Positions 27,126 through 35,982 of a stretch of DNA of 64,000 nucleotides are shown one piece after another. The position numbers and the translations under genes were made by a program. Numbering within the stretch: position 1 is the stretch's first letter; each line of letters starts with the position of its first letter. This DNA comes from Conyzicola nivalis_A (lineage in GTDB: Bacteria > Actinomycetota > Actinomycetes > Actinomycetales > Microbacteriaceae), in the NCBI RefSeq assembly GCF_040548875.1, contig NZ_JBEPSJ010000001.1, positions 558,001-622,000 on the forward strand, given 5' to 3'. Below the pieces are notes generated by a model. The model did not search any database. It saw only the letters and a program-made list of their open reading frames with translations, and had not been told where the DNA came from.

Positions 27126-28640
27126 TCAGCGGGCGTTCTGCGCCAGGAACGCGTGCACGGCGCTCACCACCACCGAGCCCTCGCCGACCGCCGACGCCAC
27201 CCGTTTCACCGATCCGCGCCGCACGTCGCCGACCACGAAGAACCCGGGCAGCGACGACTCGAGCGGCGACGGCAGCCGGTCGTGCGGCCACGCGCGCCGA
27301 CCCGCCTCGGCGATGATGTCCTGACCGGTGAGCACGTAGCCCCACTGGTCGCGCAGGACCTCGGGCGCGAGCCAGCCGGTGTGCGGGGCCGCCCCGATCG
27401 TGATGAACAGCGCGTCGCAGCGCACGGTCGACTCGACGCCGGTCACCCTGTCGCGCAGGACGATGCTCTCGAGCGCCCCCGCCGACCCGCTACCGCCGAC
27501 GACTTTCGCCTCGGTGACGATGACGACGCCCGCCGCCGCGAGCTCCTCGACCAGATACTGCGACATGCTCTCGGCGAGCGTCGCGCCGCGGACCACGATG
27601 GAGACGGATGCCGCGTAGCGCGCCAGATGCAGCGCCGCCTGCCCGGCCGAGTTGCCGCCCCCGACGACGCAGACCACGCGCCCGGTCTGCGCCTTCGCCT
27701 CTCCGGCCGCCGCCCCGTAGAACACCGACGTGCCGAGGTACGGGTCGAGCGCAGGCAGCGAGAGGCGACGGTACGAGACGCCTGAGGCGAGCAGCACGCT
27801 GCGCGTCGTCAGCAGCTCGCCCGGAGCGACCTCGAGCACGAAGCCCTCGTCGAACGTCGTCATGCCGACGACCTCGCGGGCATGCGCGAACCGGGCACCG
27901 AACACCCACGCCTGCTGGTACGCGCGGTCGGCCAGTTCGGCGCCGGAGACCCCGCGCGAGAAGCCCAGGTAGTTGCGGATCAGCGAGCTCGACCCGGCCT
28001 GCCCGCCGACCGCCTCGCGCTCGATCACCGCGGTCTGCAGCCCCTCCGAGGCTGCAGACACCGCCGCAGCTAGACCGCCAGGGCCGGCGCCCACGATCGC
28101 GAGGTCGACGGTCGTCGTGGGCAGCGCCGTCGAGAGGCCGTGTGCCTCCGCGCGACGCGGGTCGCCGCGCAGCGAGGTGATGTCGAAGTGCTCGCGGGTG
28201 GCGCGCTGCCACTCCAGCAGGAACTCGGTTATCGCCCGGTTGAAGTACTCGTCGGGGCTCAGCCGCGGGCGGATCACGTAGTAGTCGATGTGATTCGTGG
28301 CCAGCAGCTGCACGACCGAGGTCGTCGTCGCCTCGTCTGCCCACGACCCCCACTCGATGATCAGCGCACGCCGGGCGTCGGGGTGCAGACGGCGGGTCTC
28401 CGCGAACGGCTCGGCGGTCGGGTCGTCGCTGAGGAACAGGGCGACCGGTTCGCCCGTCGCGGCCGACGCTCGGAGGGCCGCCGTCGCCGACGGGCCGGGC
28501 CCGGCGACCACGCGGTAGTCGGCGGCGAATCGCCGCTCGAGGGCGGCTGCCATCGCGCGGCGCGACTCCGCGTCGTCGACGGCGAGCACAACGACGGGCC
28601 TCGTCGCTACGGACGGCTCGGCGGACACACTCTCAGACAC
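27126..28640 (-). CDS. thioredoxin-reductase-like flavoprotein with receiver-like N-terminus
   Basis: A 504-residue protein. Residues about 12-120 look like a CheY-type receiver (VVVLAVDDAESRRAM with an acidic pair, then ALIIEWGSW). Then come two Rossmann motifs: FAD-binding GAGPGGLAAAVSAASEG (about 168-184) and NAD(P)H-binding VVGGGNSAGQAALH (about 315-328). PGFFVVGDVR near the C-terminus is the usual FAD loop. Where thioredoxin reductases have CxxC, this protein reads FYGAAAGEA, so it cannot do dithiol exchange there. The GTG start is uncertain: a second GTG 12 nt downstream is possible. It is divergent, with 78 nt between, from the DUF4062 NTPase gene. Confidence 0.88.
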   Translation of the reverse strand: MSESVSAEPSVATRPVVVLAVDDAESRRAMAAALERRFAADYRVVAGPGPSATAALRASAATGEPVALFLSDDPTAEPFAETRRLHPDARRALIIEWGSWADEATTTSVVQLLATNHIDYYVIRPRLSPDEYFNRAITEFLLEWQRATREHFDITSLRGDPRRAEAHGLSTALPTTTVDLAIVGAGPGGLAAAVSAASEGLQTAVIEREAVGGQAGSSSLIRNYLGFSRGVSGAELADRAYQQAWVFGARFAHAREVVGMTTFDEGFVLEVAPGELLTTRSVLLASGVSYRRLSLPALDPYLGTSVFYGAAAGEAKAQTGRVVCVVGGGNSAGQAALHLARYAASVSIVVRGATLAESMSQYLVEELAAAGVVIVTEAKVVGGSGSAGALESIVLRDRVTGVESTVRCDALFITIGAAPHTGWLAPEVLRDQWGYVLTGQDIIAEAGRRAWPHDRLPSPLESSLPGFFVVGDVRRGSVKRVASAVGEGSVVVSAVHAFLAQNAR

Positions 28641-28718
28641 ACCCTCAGGCCTACTCTCCTGAGCGGCCCAGCGCGACGGCCTAGACAGCGCGCGCCATCC
28701 GCGGCCACAATTCCTCTC

Positions 28719-31316
28719 ATGGATCGCCCGCCCGACCGCATCCGCACGCCCGACCAACGCCTGCGGGTCTTCGTCAGCTCGACGCTCAAGGAGCTCGCTG
28801 CGGAACGCAAGTCGGCACGCACGGCGATCGAGCGGCTGCACCTCGCGCCCGTCATGTTCGAACTGGGCGCGCGTCCGCACCCGCCGCGCAGCCTGTACCG
28901 CGCCTACCTCGAGCAGAGCGACGTGTTCGTCGGCCTGTACTGGAACCGCTATGGCTGGGTGGCGCCGGGGGAGGAGGTGTCCGGGCTCGAAGACGAGTAC
29001 AACCTGGCGCCCGCGCTCCCGAAGCTCATCTACATCCGCGAACCAGCTGACGAGCGGGAGCCCCGCCTCACCGAGCTGCTCGACCGCATCCGCACCGACG
29101 ACGGAGCGTCGTTCAAGTACTTCGCCAACGCTCGAGAGCTCGGCCGGCTGATCGAGTCCGATCTCGCCACGCTGCTCGCCGAACGGTTCGACCAGAGCCG
29201 CGAAGATCGTCCCGCGGCACAGCAGGTCGACGCAGCGGCAGAGCCCGTCGGCAGCACCCTCCCGGCCCCGCTCACCCCGCTGATCGGCAGGGAGAGCGAG
29301 GTCGACGATGTGGAGCGGATGCTGCGGATGCCGGCCATCCGCATGCTGACCCTCACCGGGCCGGGGGGCATCGGCAAGAGCCGGCTTGCGATCGCGGCCG
29401 CGGAGCGGGTGGGCGACGAGTACACCGGCGGGGTCACCTTCGTCGACCTGGCCCCGGTGCGCGAGGCGTCGCTCGTCGTCAACGCGATCGCCGCGGCGCT
29501 CGGGGTGCGCGACACGGGTGACGCGCCCCTCGCCGACAAGGTCGTGATGGCGGTGCGCAATCGCCGGCTTCTGCTGATCCTCGACAACGTCGAACAGGTG
29601 CTCGACGCCGCGCCGGTCTTCACCACCCTGCTCGCGGCAGCGCCAGCGCTCACACTGCTTCTCACCAGCCGGAGTCTCGTACGGGTGTCGGCCGAACGCA
29701 GCTTTCCGGTCGGCCCCCTCGAGCTGCCGCAGGCGGGAGCGACGGCGAGCCTCGACGAGCTGCGCTCCACCGCCGCGGTCGCCCTCTTTGTCGAGCGGGT
29801 GCACGCCGTCAAACCCGACTTCGAGCTCACCGAGTCGAACGCCGCGGCGGTCGTCGGCATCTGCGCGGCGCTGGACGGCGTGCCGCTCGCGATCGAGCTC
29901 GCGGCCGCCCGCATCCGCAGCCTGTCGCCCGCGACGATGCTGGAGCGCCTCGATCGGCGCCTGCCGTTGCTCGTCGGCGGCATGCGTGACCGGCCCGAAC
30001 GCCAGCAGACACTGCGTCGCACGATCGAGTGGAGCACCGAGCTGCTGGATGCCCCGGAGCGCGAGCTGCTCGCCACACTGGGCGTCTTCGCCGGCGGGTT
30101 CTTCCTCGAGGCGGCCGAGGCGGTGGCGGACGGTTCGGACGGCGACGTCGTCACGCGGCTCGGCAACCTCGTCGACAACTCGCTCGTGCGCGAAGACGAC
30201 AGAGACGGCTTCTCGCACTTCTCCATGCTCGCCACGGTGCGGGAGTACGCGCTCGAGCAGCTCGAGACGGACGGCAGGCTCGATGCCGTGCTCGAACGGC
30301 ACGTGGAGTACTACATCGACCTCGGGCGCAGTATCGAGCTCGAACTCGAGGGCGGTCGGCAACGCGCCCTCGTGATGCGGCTCGCCGCCGACAAGGAGAA
30401 CCTGCGCGCCGCAGAACGGTACCTGCTCGACCGCTCCGACTGGGAGCGCGCCGCGGAGTTCGCCTGGACCCTCTACATCTACTGGTGGGTCGGCGGCCTG
30501 CTCGGCGAGGTGCGCGGCTGGATGGACGAGGTGCTCGACGCCGACGACCCGCTGACCGACAGGTCGCGGGCGATAGCTCTCTACTTCACCCGCGCGATCA
30601 CCTTCTGGCAGGACCCGGACGGCCTCGTCGTGGGCGGCCTCACCGAGAGCGCCGAACTGTTCCGCACCGTGCACGAGCCGGGCGGCGAGGCGCTCGCGCG
30701 GGTGTCGCTCGCGCTCGCCCAGCTGGCGGCGGAGCAGCCCGACGTCGCCCGAGCCGACGAACAGCTCGAGATCAGCCTCGCGCTGTTCCGCCAGTCGGGC
30801 GACCTGTGGGGCGAGTCGATGGCGCTGGTCACGCTCGGCAGGGTCGGGCTGTTCCAGAACCGGGTGCACGGTGCGTGCAACCGCTTCGAGGAGAGCCTGG
30901 CGATCGCCCGCGGCCAGCACGACGAACTCGGCGAGTGCATCGCCCTGCATCACCTCGGTTGGGCCCGTCTGCTCCTCGGGGAGCTGGACGTGGCATCCGG
31001 ATGCTTCGAACAGAGCCTGTCGATCGCCGCCCGACTGGCGCACGACGACGGGGTCGCCTACGGGCTCGAGGGGCTCGTCGCTGTCGCGGCCTCGACGGGC
31101 CGCATCGCCCGCGCCGGCCGTCTGCTCGGCGCCGCGGAGCGACTGCGCGAGGAGAGCGGGCTCTACAACGCGCCGGCGTTCTCCTTCCACCAGCGGCTCG
31201 TCGACGGCATCGAGGCCGGGCCGGCCGCCGAGCAGTTCGCGACCGCGCGCTCCGAGGGGCGCCTGCTCACCATCGGCGAGGCGATCGGCGAGGCGCTGAG
31301 CGAGGCCGTCGTGTGA
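28719..31316 (+). CDS. DUF4062-STAND NTPase-TPR protein (NLR-like)
   Basis: An 865-residue multidomain protein. An N-terminal DUF4062 domain (about 15-105) shows LRVFVSSTLKELAAER and the SDVFVGLYWNRYGW strand. Then follows an NB-ARC-like NTPase: P-loop GPGGIGKSRLA (about 216-226), Walker B LLLILDNVEQV (about 285), a sensor RxxR region, and GVPLAIELAAARIRSLSP (about 386-403). A TPR-like superhelix occupies about 490-865. It has no helix-turn-helix, unlike the AfsR or LuxR-LAL relatives. DUF4062 is also found in eukaryotic NLR-like proteins (NWD1-type). A switch or defence sensor is possible. The stop overlaps the next start (GTGA). Confidence 0.88.
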   Translation: MDRPPDRIRTPDQRLRVFVSSTLKELAAERKSARTAIERLHLAPVMFELGARPHPPRSLYRAYLEQSDVFVGLYWNRYGWVAPGEEVSGLEDEYNLAPALPKLIYIREPADEREPRLTELLDRIRTDDGASFKYFANARELGRLIESDLATLLAERFDQSREDRPAAQQVDAAAEPVGSTLPAPLTPLIGRESEVDDVERMLRMPAIRMLTLTGPGGIGKSRLAIAAAERVGDEYTGGVTFVDLAPVREASLVVNAIAAALGVRDTGDAPLADKVVMAVRNRRLLLILDNVEQVLDAAPVFTTLLAAAPALTLLLTSRSLVRVSAERSFPVGPLELPQAGATASLDELRSTAAVALFVERVHAVKPDFELTESNAAAVVGICAALDGVPLAIELAAARIRSLSPATMLERLDRRLPLLVGGMRDRPERQQTLRRTIEWSTELLDAPERELLATLGVFAGGFFLEAAEAVADGSDGDVVTRLGNLVDNSLVREDDRDGFSHFSMLATVREYALEQLETDGRLDAVLERHVEYYIDLGRSIELELEGGRQRALVMRLAADKENLRAAERYLLDRSDWERAAEFAWTLYIYWWVGGLLGEVRGWMDEVLDADDPLTDRSRAIALYFTRAITFWQDPDGLVVGGLTESAELFRTVHEPGGEALARVSLALAQLAAEQPDVARADEQLEISLALFRQSGDLWGESMALVTLGRVGLFQNRVHGACNRFEESLAIARGQHDELGECIALHHLGWARLLLGELDVASGCFEQSLSIAARLAHDDGVAYGLEGLVAVAASTGRIARAGRLLGAAERLREESGLYNAPAFSFHQRLVDGIEAGPAAEQFATARSEGRLLTIGEAIGEALSEAVV

Positions 31317-32149
31317 AGCGCGACGACGCGATCCATCCGTACACGCGCGTCGTCGCGGCGATCGTGCTGCCGTTCCTCGTCGTCGCCTGGGTGCTGCTGT
31401 ACCTGCTGCCGAGCGACACAGACACGCTGTTCGCCTGGACGATCGTGCCATCGCTCACGGCGATGTTGCTGGCCGCGGCGTACGCCGGAGGGGTGTGGTT
31501 CTTCGTCTCCGTGCTGCGGGCCGGGCGTTGGCATCGGGTGAAGTACGGGTTTCCGGCGGTGCTCGTGTTCGCCGCCCTCCTCGCCGCGGCCACCCTGCTG
31601 CACTGGGATCGCTTCCACTTCGGCCACGTCTCGTTCGTCACCTGGGCCACGCTCTACTTCACGACACCGGTGCTCGTCGCCGTGGCGATAGTGCTGAACT
31701 GGCGTGCCGACCCCTCCACCGCCGACGAGCGCGACTACCGGATCCCTCTGGCGCCGCGCGTGATGGTCGCGGGGGTGGGCGCGGTGTCGCTCGTCTGCGG
31801 TCTGGTGGTCTTCGTGGCTCCCGGCATCGTCGCCGGCGTCTGGGCGTGGGAGCTCACGCCTCTCACCGCCCGGGTGGTCGGCGCGGTGCTCACCCTGCCG
31901 GGGGTCGTGAACCTCTGGCTGCTGGCAGACTCGCGCTGGAGCGCGTTCCGCTCGATCTTCCAGGCGCAGATCGTGAGCCTGGTGTTCATCACGGCGGCAC
32001 TCGTGCTGGCGCGGGGAGACCTGGCCACGTCGGGCCTCGCCGCACCGGCCTTCGTGCTCGGTATCGCCGTGTCACTCGTCGGGTTCGCCGCCTTCTACCT
32101 CTGGTGCGAGCGCCGCAGCGCACGCACCGGCTCAGCCGTGAGCGAGTAG
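31313..32149 (+). CDS. polytopic membrane protein coupled to the DUF4062 NTPase
   Basis: A 278-residue protein with about eight hydrophobic segments (first at about 12-32, last at about 247-270). Its GTG overlaps the DUF4062-NTPase stop by 4 nt, so the two are translated together. No family motif was recognised. The loops are short and charged. A role as membrane effector or partner of the NTPase is inference from coupling. Its 3' end overlaps the next, convergent gene by 18 nt. Confidence 0.75.
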   Translation: MKRDDAIHPYTRVVAAIVLPFLVVAWVLLYLLPSDTDTLFAWTIVPSLTAMLLAAAYAGGVWFFVSVLRAGRWHRVKYGFPAVLVFAALLAAATLLHWDRFHFGHVSFVTWATLYFTTPVLVAVAIVLNWRADPSTADERDYRIPLAPRVMVAGVGAVSLVCGLVVFVAPGIVAGVWAWELTPLTARVVGAVLTLPGVVNLWLLADSRWSAFRSIFQAQIVSLVFITAALVLARGDLATSGLAAPAFVLGIAVSLVGFAAFYLWCERRSARTGSAVSE

Positions 32150-32638
32150 CTGCACGCCGATCACGACGAGTCCGAGCAGCAGCAGCGCGGCGAACACCGC
32201 GAGCTTCGTCCACCAGGTCAGCCGCGACCGGAACACCGCGATGTAGCCGACCGCGCCGAGCGTGAGCGCCATCACCCAGATCGCGATGCCCAACGCGATC
32301 TCGATCGGCACGAGGCCGGCGACGGCGAACAGCAGCACGACGACCGGCAGCGCCACCGTGGCGAGCGCCCCCGCGGAGACCCGCACGAGGTAGCGCAACT
32401 CCGCGGCATCCGGGAGGTGGGTGTGCACGGCGAGGTGGGCGATCACCTCGGAGACCAGCCCGGCGAGTCCCGCGCCGATCGCCGCGACCAGCAGCGACCC
32501 GACCGCGGTGAGCGGATCGACGTCGGCGGCGTGGGTGCTCAGCGCCAGCAGCACCGCGAGTCCGATGAACGTGACGTACACCCGCTCCTTCAGGTACGGC
32601 ACGAGCTGGGCGGGCGTGGGGCGGGGTGACGTGTCCAT
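32132..32638 (-). CDS. small membrane protein, about four helices
   Basis: A 168-residue protein with four to five hydrophobic segments (about 24-36, 44-64, 86-108, 112-130 and 145-166). A HLAVHTHLPDAAELRYLVRVSAG stretch between helices 2 and 3 carries three histidines and an acidic pair, which could bind a metal (inference). I do not recognise a named family. The start is an ATG at 32638. Its last 18 nt overlap the coding end of the upstream membrane protein on the other strand. Confidence 0.65.
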   Translation of the reverse strand: MDTSPRPTPAQLVPYLKERVYVTFIGLAVLLALSTHAADVDPLTAVGSLLVAAIGAGLAGLVSEVIAHLAVHTHLPDAAELRYLVRVSAGALATVALPVVVLLFAVAGLVPIEIALGIAIWVMALTLGAVGYIAVFRSRLTWWTKLAVFAALLLLGLVVIGVQLLAHG

Positions 32639-32745
32639 CGGGCTAGTCTGCGCGAGGGCGGGTGGATACGATAGCCGCGACTCGGTCGCTCCCGAGCGGG
32701 TCGCACGCAGGTCTCGGTACAGCCCCAAGCGAAAGCGAGCACGCA

Positions 32746-33216
32746 ATGTCGTCGATTAGTCCGTTCCTGTGGTTCGACTCGGAGGCCGAGGAGGCCGCGA
32801 ACTTCTACGTCTCGCTGTTCCCCGATTCGCGCATCGTCTCGGTGGCCCGGTATCCGGACGGCGCCCCAGAGCCTGCGACCCCCGGGGAGGCGATGTCGGT
32901 GACGTTCGTGCTCGACGGACTCGACTTCCAGGCGCTCAACGGCGGCCCCCAGTTCGCGTTCACCGAGGCGATCTCGCTGTACGTCACGGCCGAGACACAG
33001 GACAAGATCGACTTCTACTGGGATGCGCTCACGAGCGACGGGGGAGAGGCCGGGCAGTGCGGCTGGCTGAAAGACAGGTGGGGCCTGTCGTGGCAGATCG
33101 TCCCTCCCGTGCTCGGCGAGCTGCTGGGCTACCGCGACGTCGCGCGGGCGGGACGCGTGATGCGGGCGATGCTGGGGATGCAGAAGATCGTGATCGCCGA
33201 TCTCGAGAACGCCTGA
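32746..33216 (+). CDS. VOC superfamily protein, PhnB type
   Basis: A 156-residue VOC/glyoxalase-fold protein of the 3-demethylubiquinone-9 methyltransferase-like (PhnB) subfamily, starting MSSISPFLWFDSEAEEAANFYVSLFPDSRI. The signature segments GMxxxV-like VTFVLDGLDFQALNGGPQFAFTEAISLYV and the GQCGWLKDRWGLSWQIVPP loop are clear. Function in the cell is unknown; most members lack the methyltransferase activity suggested by the old name. GAAAGCGAG lies upstream of the ATG. Confidence 0.9.
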   Translation: MSSISPFLWFDSEAEEAANFYVSLFPDSRIVSVARYPDGAPEPATPGEAMSVTFVLDGLDFQALNGGPQFAFTEAISLYVTAETQDKIDFYWDALTSDGGEAGQCGWLKDRWGLSWQIVPPVLGELLGYRDVARAGRVMRAMLGMQKIVIADLENA

Positions 33217-33229
33217 TCGCTCGGCGCGG

Positions 33230-33634
33230 CTAGTCGCGGTGCGGGGGTCCTATGCGCAGCACGTCGTCGGCGGGCAGCGAGACCTCGGCGGTCGCCTCCT
33301 CCTCTTCCGGCTCGGGAAGCGCGAGGCGCACCGTGCACGTCGACTTGTCGAGGTCGACGATGACGAACCGGCGCCACTCCCAGTCGTCCTCCGGCGCCCT
33401 CAGGTCGAGACCGCTCTGCGGCATCGGCCGTGGGGCGCGCGCCCACCAGTAATTGGCGAGAGAGGTGAGGCCGCGGTCGGCGAGAACCGATTCCGCCTCG
33501 GTGCGTGTGCCCGCCTCGCCGAGCGGGTGTCCGATCAGGTTGAGCGGGACGAACGCGCTGTCGTCAACGGGATCGAGGTACCCGGTGAGATCCCCGTCGC
33601 CCGGACGGTGGAAGGCTATCCAGTGCTCTGCCAC
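33230..33634 (-). CDS. hypothetical acidic protein, about 134 residues
   Basis: A short soluble ORF opening VAEHWIAFHRPGDGDLTGYL, rich in acidic residues and tryptophan, with EPEEEEA near residue 112. No family recognised. The GTG at 33634 gives the shortest start consistent with a compact N-terminus. It lies between the VOC gene and a TMEM175-like channel gene. Confidence 0.55.
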   Translation of the reverse strand: MAEHWIAFHRPGDGDLTGYLDPVDDSAFVPLNLIGHPLGEAGTRTEAESVLADRGLTSLANYWWARAPRPMPQSGLDLRAPEDDWEWRRFVIVDLDKSTCTVRLALPEPEEEEATAEVSLPADDVLRIGPPHRD

Positions 33635-33689
33635 GCCACGAACGTAGCACCGCCGTTCCGGTTTGTCTCGGGGGGTGCATAATCGGGGA

Positions 33690-34310
33690 ATGGCTGCCCA
33701 GCGCGGATTCGACCGGATCGTCAATCTGAGTGACGCCGTGGTCGCCATCGCCGCGACGCTGCTCGTTCTGCCTCTCGTCGACACGGCGTCGAGCGTCGAC
33801 ACGGCCGGCGCCGCGGGCCTGCTCGCCGACCACTGGAACGACCTCTTCGCCTTCGTTCTGAGCTTCGCCGTTATCTGCCGGTTCTGGCTGGTACACCACG
33901 CGATGTTCAACCAGCTGGTCGGCTTCACGACGCCGCTGCTCTGGGTCAACTTCGTCTGGATGCTCGGCATCGCGTTCCTGCCCTTCCCGACCGAGCTCAT
34001 CGCGTTCTCCGGCGTGGACCACCCGGTGGCCTCTGGGCTCTACGTCGGCACCATGCTCGTCACCTCCGCCGCCAGCACGGCGCAGCAGTGGATCGCCATC
34101 CGCACGCCGTCGATCCAGGCCGAGGAGGTGCGCGGCACGCTCACCATCGCGCCCGGCCTCTCTGCGACAGTGGCGCTGCTGGTGATTCTCGTCATCGTGC
34201 TGGTGCTTCCCGACGTTGGCCTGTGGGCGCTGCTGCTGCTGGTGCCCGCGGGGTGGATCGGCGCGTTCGCGGCCAGGCGCATCCGCGGCTCCGACGCCGT
34301 CTCCGAGTAG
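33690..34310 (+). CDS. TMEM175-type (DUF1211) potassium channel family protein
   Basis: A 206-residue protein with about six hydrophobic segments. The first helix carries RIVNLSDAVVAIAATLLVLPL, which matches the R-x-x-x-[FL]-SD-x-V-x-AI filter signature of TMEM175/DUF1211 channels. Bacterial members are potassium-selective. An alternative GTG start lies 15 nt upstream. It precedes the flotillin gene by 68 nt on the same strand. Confidence 0.85.
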   Translation: MAAQRGFDRIVNLSDAVVAIAATLLVLPLVDTASSVDTAGAAGLLADHWNDLFAFVLSFAVICRFWLVHHAMFNQLVGFTTPLLWVNFVWMLGIAFLPFPTELIAFSGVDHPVASGLYVGTMLVTSAASTAQQWIAIRTPSIQAEEVRGTLTIAPGLSATVALLVILVIVLVLPDVGLWALLLLVPAGWIGAFAARRIRGSDAVSE

Positions 34311-34378
34311 TCCTCGTACGTGGCGAGGCTTTCTCAGACATACTGGGAGGGCAATCACACCCACACAGGAGAGCTCAC

Positions 34379-35884
34379 ATGGATACCCCCCTGCCCCCGG
34401 ATGCGATCGTGACCGGCGGAATCATCGCCGTTGTCGTCGTCGTCGTTCTCATCGTCCTACTCACCCTCTTGCGCGGCATCAAGGTCGCCAAGCCCGATGA
34501 GGCGATCATCGTCACCTCGAGGCAGAAGACCGTCAAGAAGACGGGCGACGCCGAAGACGAGAACGGCGGCCAGCGAGTGGTCTTCGGCTCGCGGGTGTTC
34601 GTGATGCCCATCGTCGAGGCGCACTTCAAGCTCAGCCTGCGCAGCCGTCAGCTCAACGTGCAGGCGACCGCGCAGACCAAGGACGCCATTACCATCAAGG
34701 TGAACGCCGTCGCCGTGGTGAAGGTGGGCGGGTCGGAGTCGATGGTGCGCGCCGCCGCCCAGCGATTCCTCAACCAGCAGGACCAGATCGAGACCTCGAC
34801 CGAGGAGGTGCTGAGCGGTTCCGTCCGCTCCATCGTCGGCCAGCTCACGGTGACCGAGATCATCACGAACCGCTCCGCGCTGCAGGGCCAGGTGCTCGAG
34901 GCTGTACGCGAGTCGCTCGACGTGCAGGGTCTCCAGATCGACACGCTGCAGATCAAGGAGATCGACGACGACAACGGCTACATCCGCGACCTCGGTCGCG
35001 CCGAGGCCGCCCGCGTGAAGCAGGTCGCCGAGATCGCCGAGTCCGTCTCCCGCCAGGCCTCCGAAGAGGCACGCATCTCGGCCGACCAGGCGGTCGCCGA
35101 GCAGCAGCGCAAGCTCGACCTGCGCAACGCCGAGATCCAGAAGGAGACCGACAAGGCCCGCGCCGAGGCGGCCGCCGCACGCCCGCTCGCCGAGTCGATC
35201 GCCCAGCAGGGTGTCATCGCGCAGGACGAGATCAACGCCGCGTCACGGGTGGGTCTGCGCAAGCAGGAGCTCGACGCGGAGATCCGCGCCGTCGCCGACG
35301 CCGAGGCCTACTCGGTGCTGAAGAACGCCGAGGCGAGCGCCGCGGCGGCCGTCGCCGCCGCAGACTCCAACCGCGACGCCCGAAAGGCGAGCGCCGAGGC
35401 CGTCGAGGCCGAGGGTATCGCCGAGAAGAACCGTCGTATCGCAGCCGCTGAGGCGCTGCGAGCCGAGGGCGAGGCCGAGGCCAACTCGATCCGCGTCAAG
35501 GGCTCGGCCGAGGCCGAGGCGACGCGGGCGAAGGCCGAGGCGCTCGAGGAGCGCGCCGACGACCTCCTGCGCCAGCAGGTCATCGCCCAGCTGCCCGAGA
35601 TCGTGCGTGCGGCCGCCGAGCCGCTCGCGGCGATCAAGAACATGACGGTCATCTCGTCCGACGGCGGCGGCTCCGAGCAGGTGGGGCAGAACGTCGCCTC
35701 CCAGCTCGCGACCTCCACCCAGATCGTGCGCGACCTGACCGGCATCGACATCGCCGAGATCGTCACCGGCCGTGCGACGGGAACCGCCGTCGGCGACGCC
35801 CTCGGCGCACAGCTGCCCCGTCAGCAGGCGGGCGCCGCGAAGGCTCCCAAGGTGGCGAAGGCCTCTACCGAGCCGACCATCTGA
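34379..35884 (+). CDS. flotillin family protein
   Basis: A 501-residue membrane-anchored flotillin. A single N-terminal hydrophobic segment (about 10-32) is followed by an SPFH/band-7 domain (about 35-200). A long Ala/Glu-rich coiled coil (about 200-395) follows, with repeats of the EAEAxxxR type, then a C-terminal region (about 395-501) ending in a Lys/Ala-rich tail. Flotillins organise membrane microdomains by oligomerising on the inner leaflet. AGGAG lies 7 nt before the ATG. It may be co-transcribed with the TMEM175 gene. Confidence 0.94.
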   Translation: MDTPLPPDAIVTGGIIAVVVVVVLIVLLTLLRGIKVAKPDEAIIVTSRQKTVKKTGDAEDENGGQRVVFGSRVFVMPIVEAHFKLSLRSRQLNVQATAQTKDAITIKVNAVAVVKVGGSESMVRAAAQRFLNQQDQIETSTEEVLSGSVRSIVGQLTVTEIITNRSALQGQVLEAVRESLDVQGLQIDTLQIKEIDDDNGYIRDLGRAEAARVKQVAEIAESVSRQASEEARISADQAVAEQQRKLDLRNAEIQKETDKARAEAAAARPLAESIAQQGVIAQDEINAASRVGLRKQELDAEIRAVADAEAYSVLKNAEASAAAAVAAADSNRDARKASAEAVEAEGIAEKNRRIAAAEALRAEGEAEANSIRVKGSAEAEATRAKAEALEERADDLLRQQVIAQLPEIVRAAAEPLAAIKNMTVISSDGGGSEQVGQNVASQLATSTQIVRDLTGIDIAEIVTGRATGTAVGDALGAQLPRQQAGAAKAPKVAKASTEPTI

Positions 35885-35900
35885 TCGTGGCCGCACCGAC

Positions 35901-35932
35901 AACCGCCCCCCGCCGTCTCGGCGGGGGCGGTT
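35901..35932 (+). terminator. hairpin terminator after the flotillin gene
   Basis: A strong GC stem (AACCGCCCCCCGCCG against CGGCGGGGGCGGTT, one bulged C, 3-nt loop) starting 17 nt after the flotillin stop and followed by CTCGTTTA. It lies between convergent genes and could serve both strands. Confidence 0.75.
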
Positions 35933-35941
35933 CTCGTTTAC

Positions 35942-35982
35942 GGTCGCTGAGCCCGCCTACGGTCGCTGAGCCTGTCGAAGCG
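35942..35982. repeat. dispersed GGTCGCTGAGCC repeat, one full and one partial copy
   Basis: The sequence GGTCGCTGAGCCTGTCGAAG starts at 35961; its first 12 bases are also present at 35942, 19 bp away. From memory, this motif (as its complement, CTTCGACAGGCTCAGCGACC) is scattered through many Micrococcales genomes. Here the full copy supplies the end and stop codon of the DUF2236 protein, whose last residues are RQAQRP. Confidence 0.7.

Noticed and set aside
28641..31451. Upstream extension of the flavoprotein frame on the minus strand
   Set aside because: It lies opposite the DUF4062-NTPase gene and is low-complexity. The real start is at about 28640.
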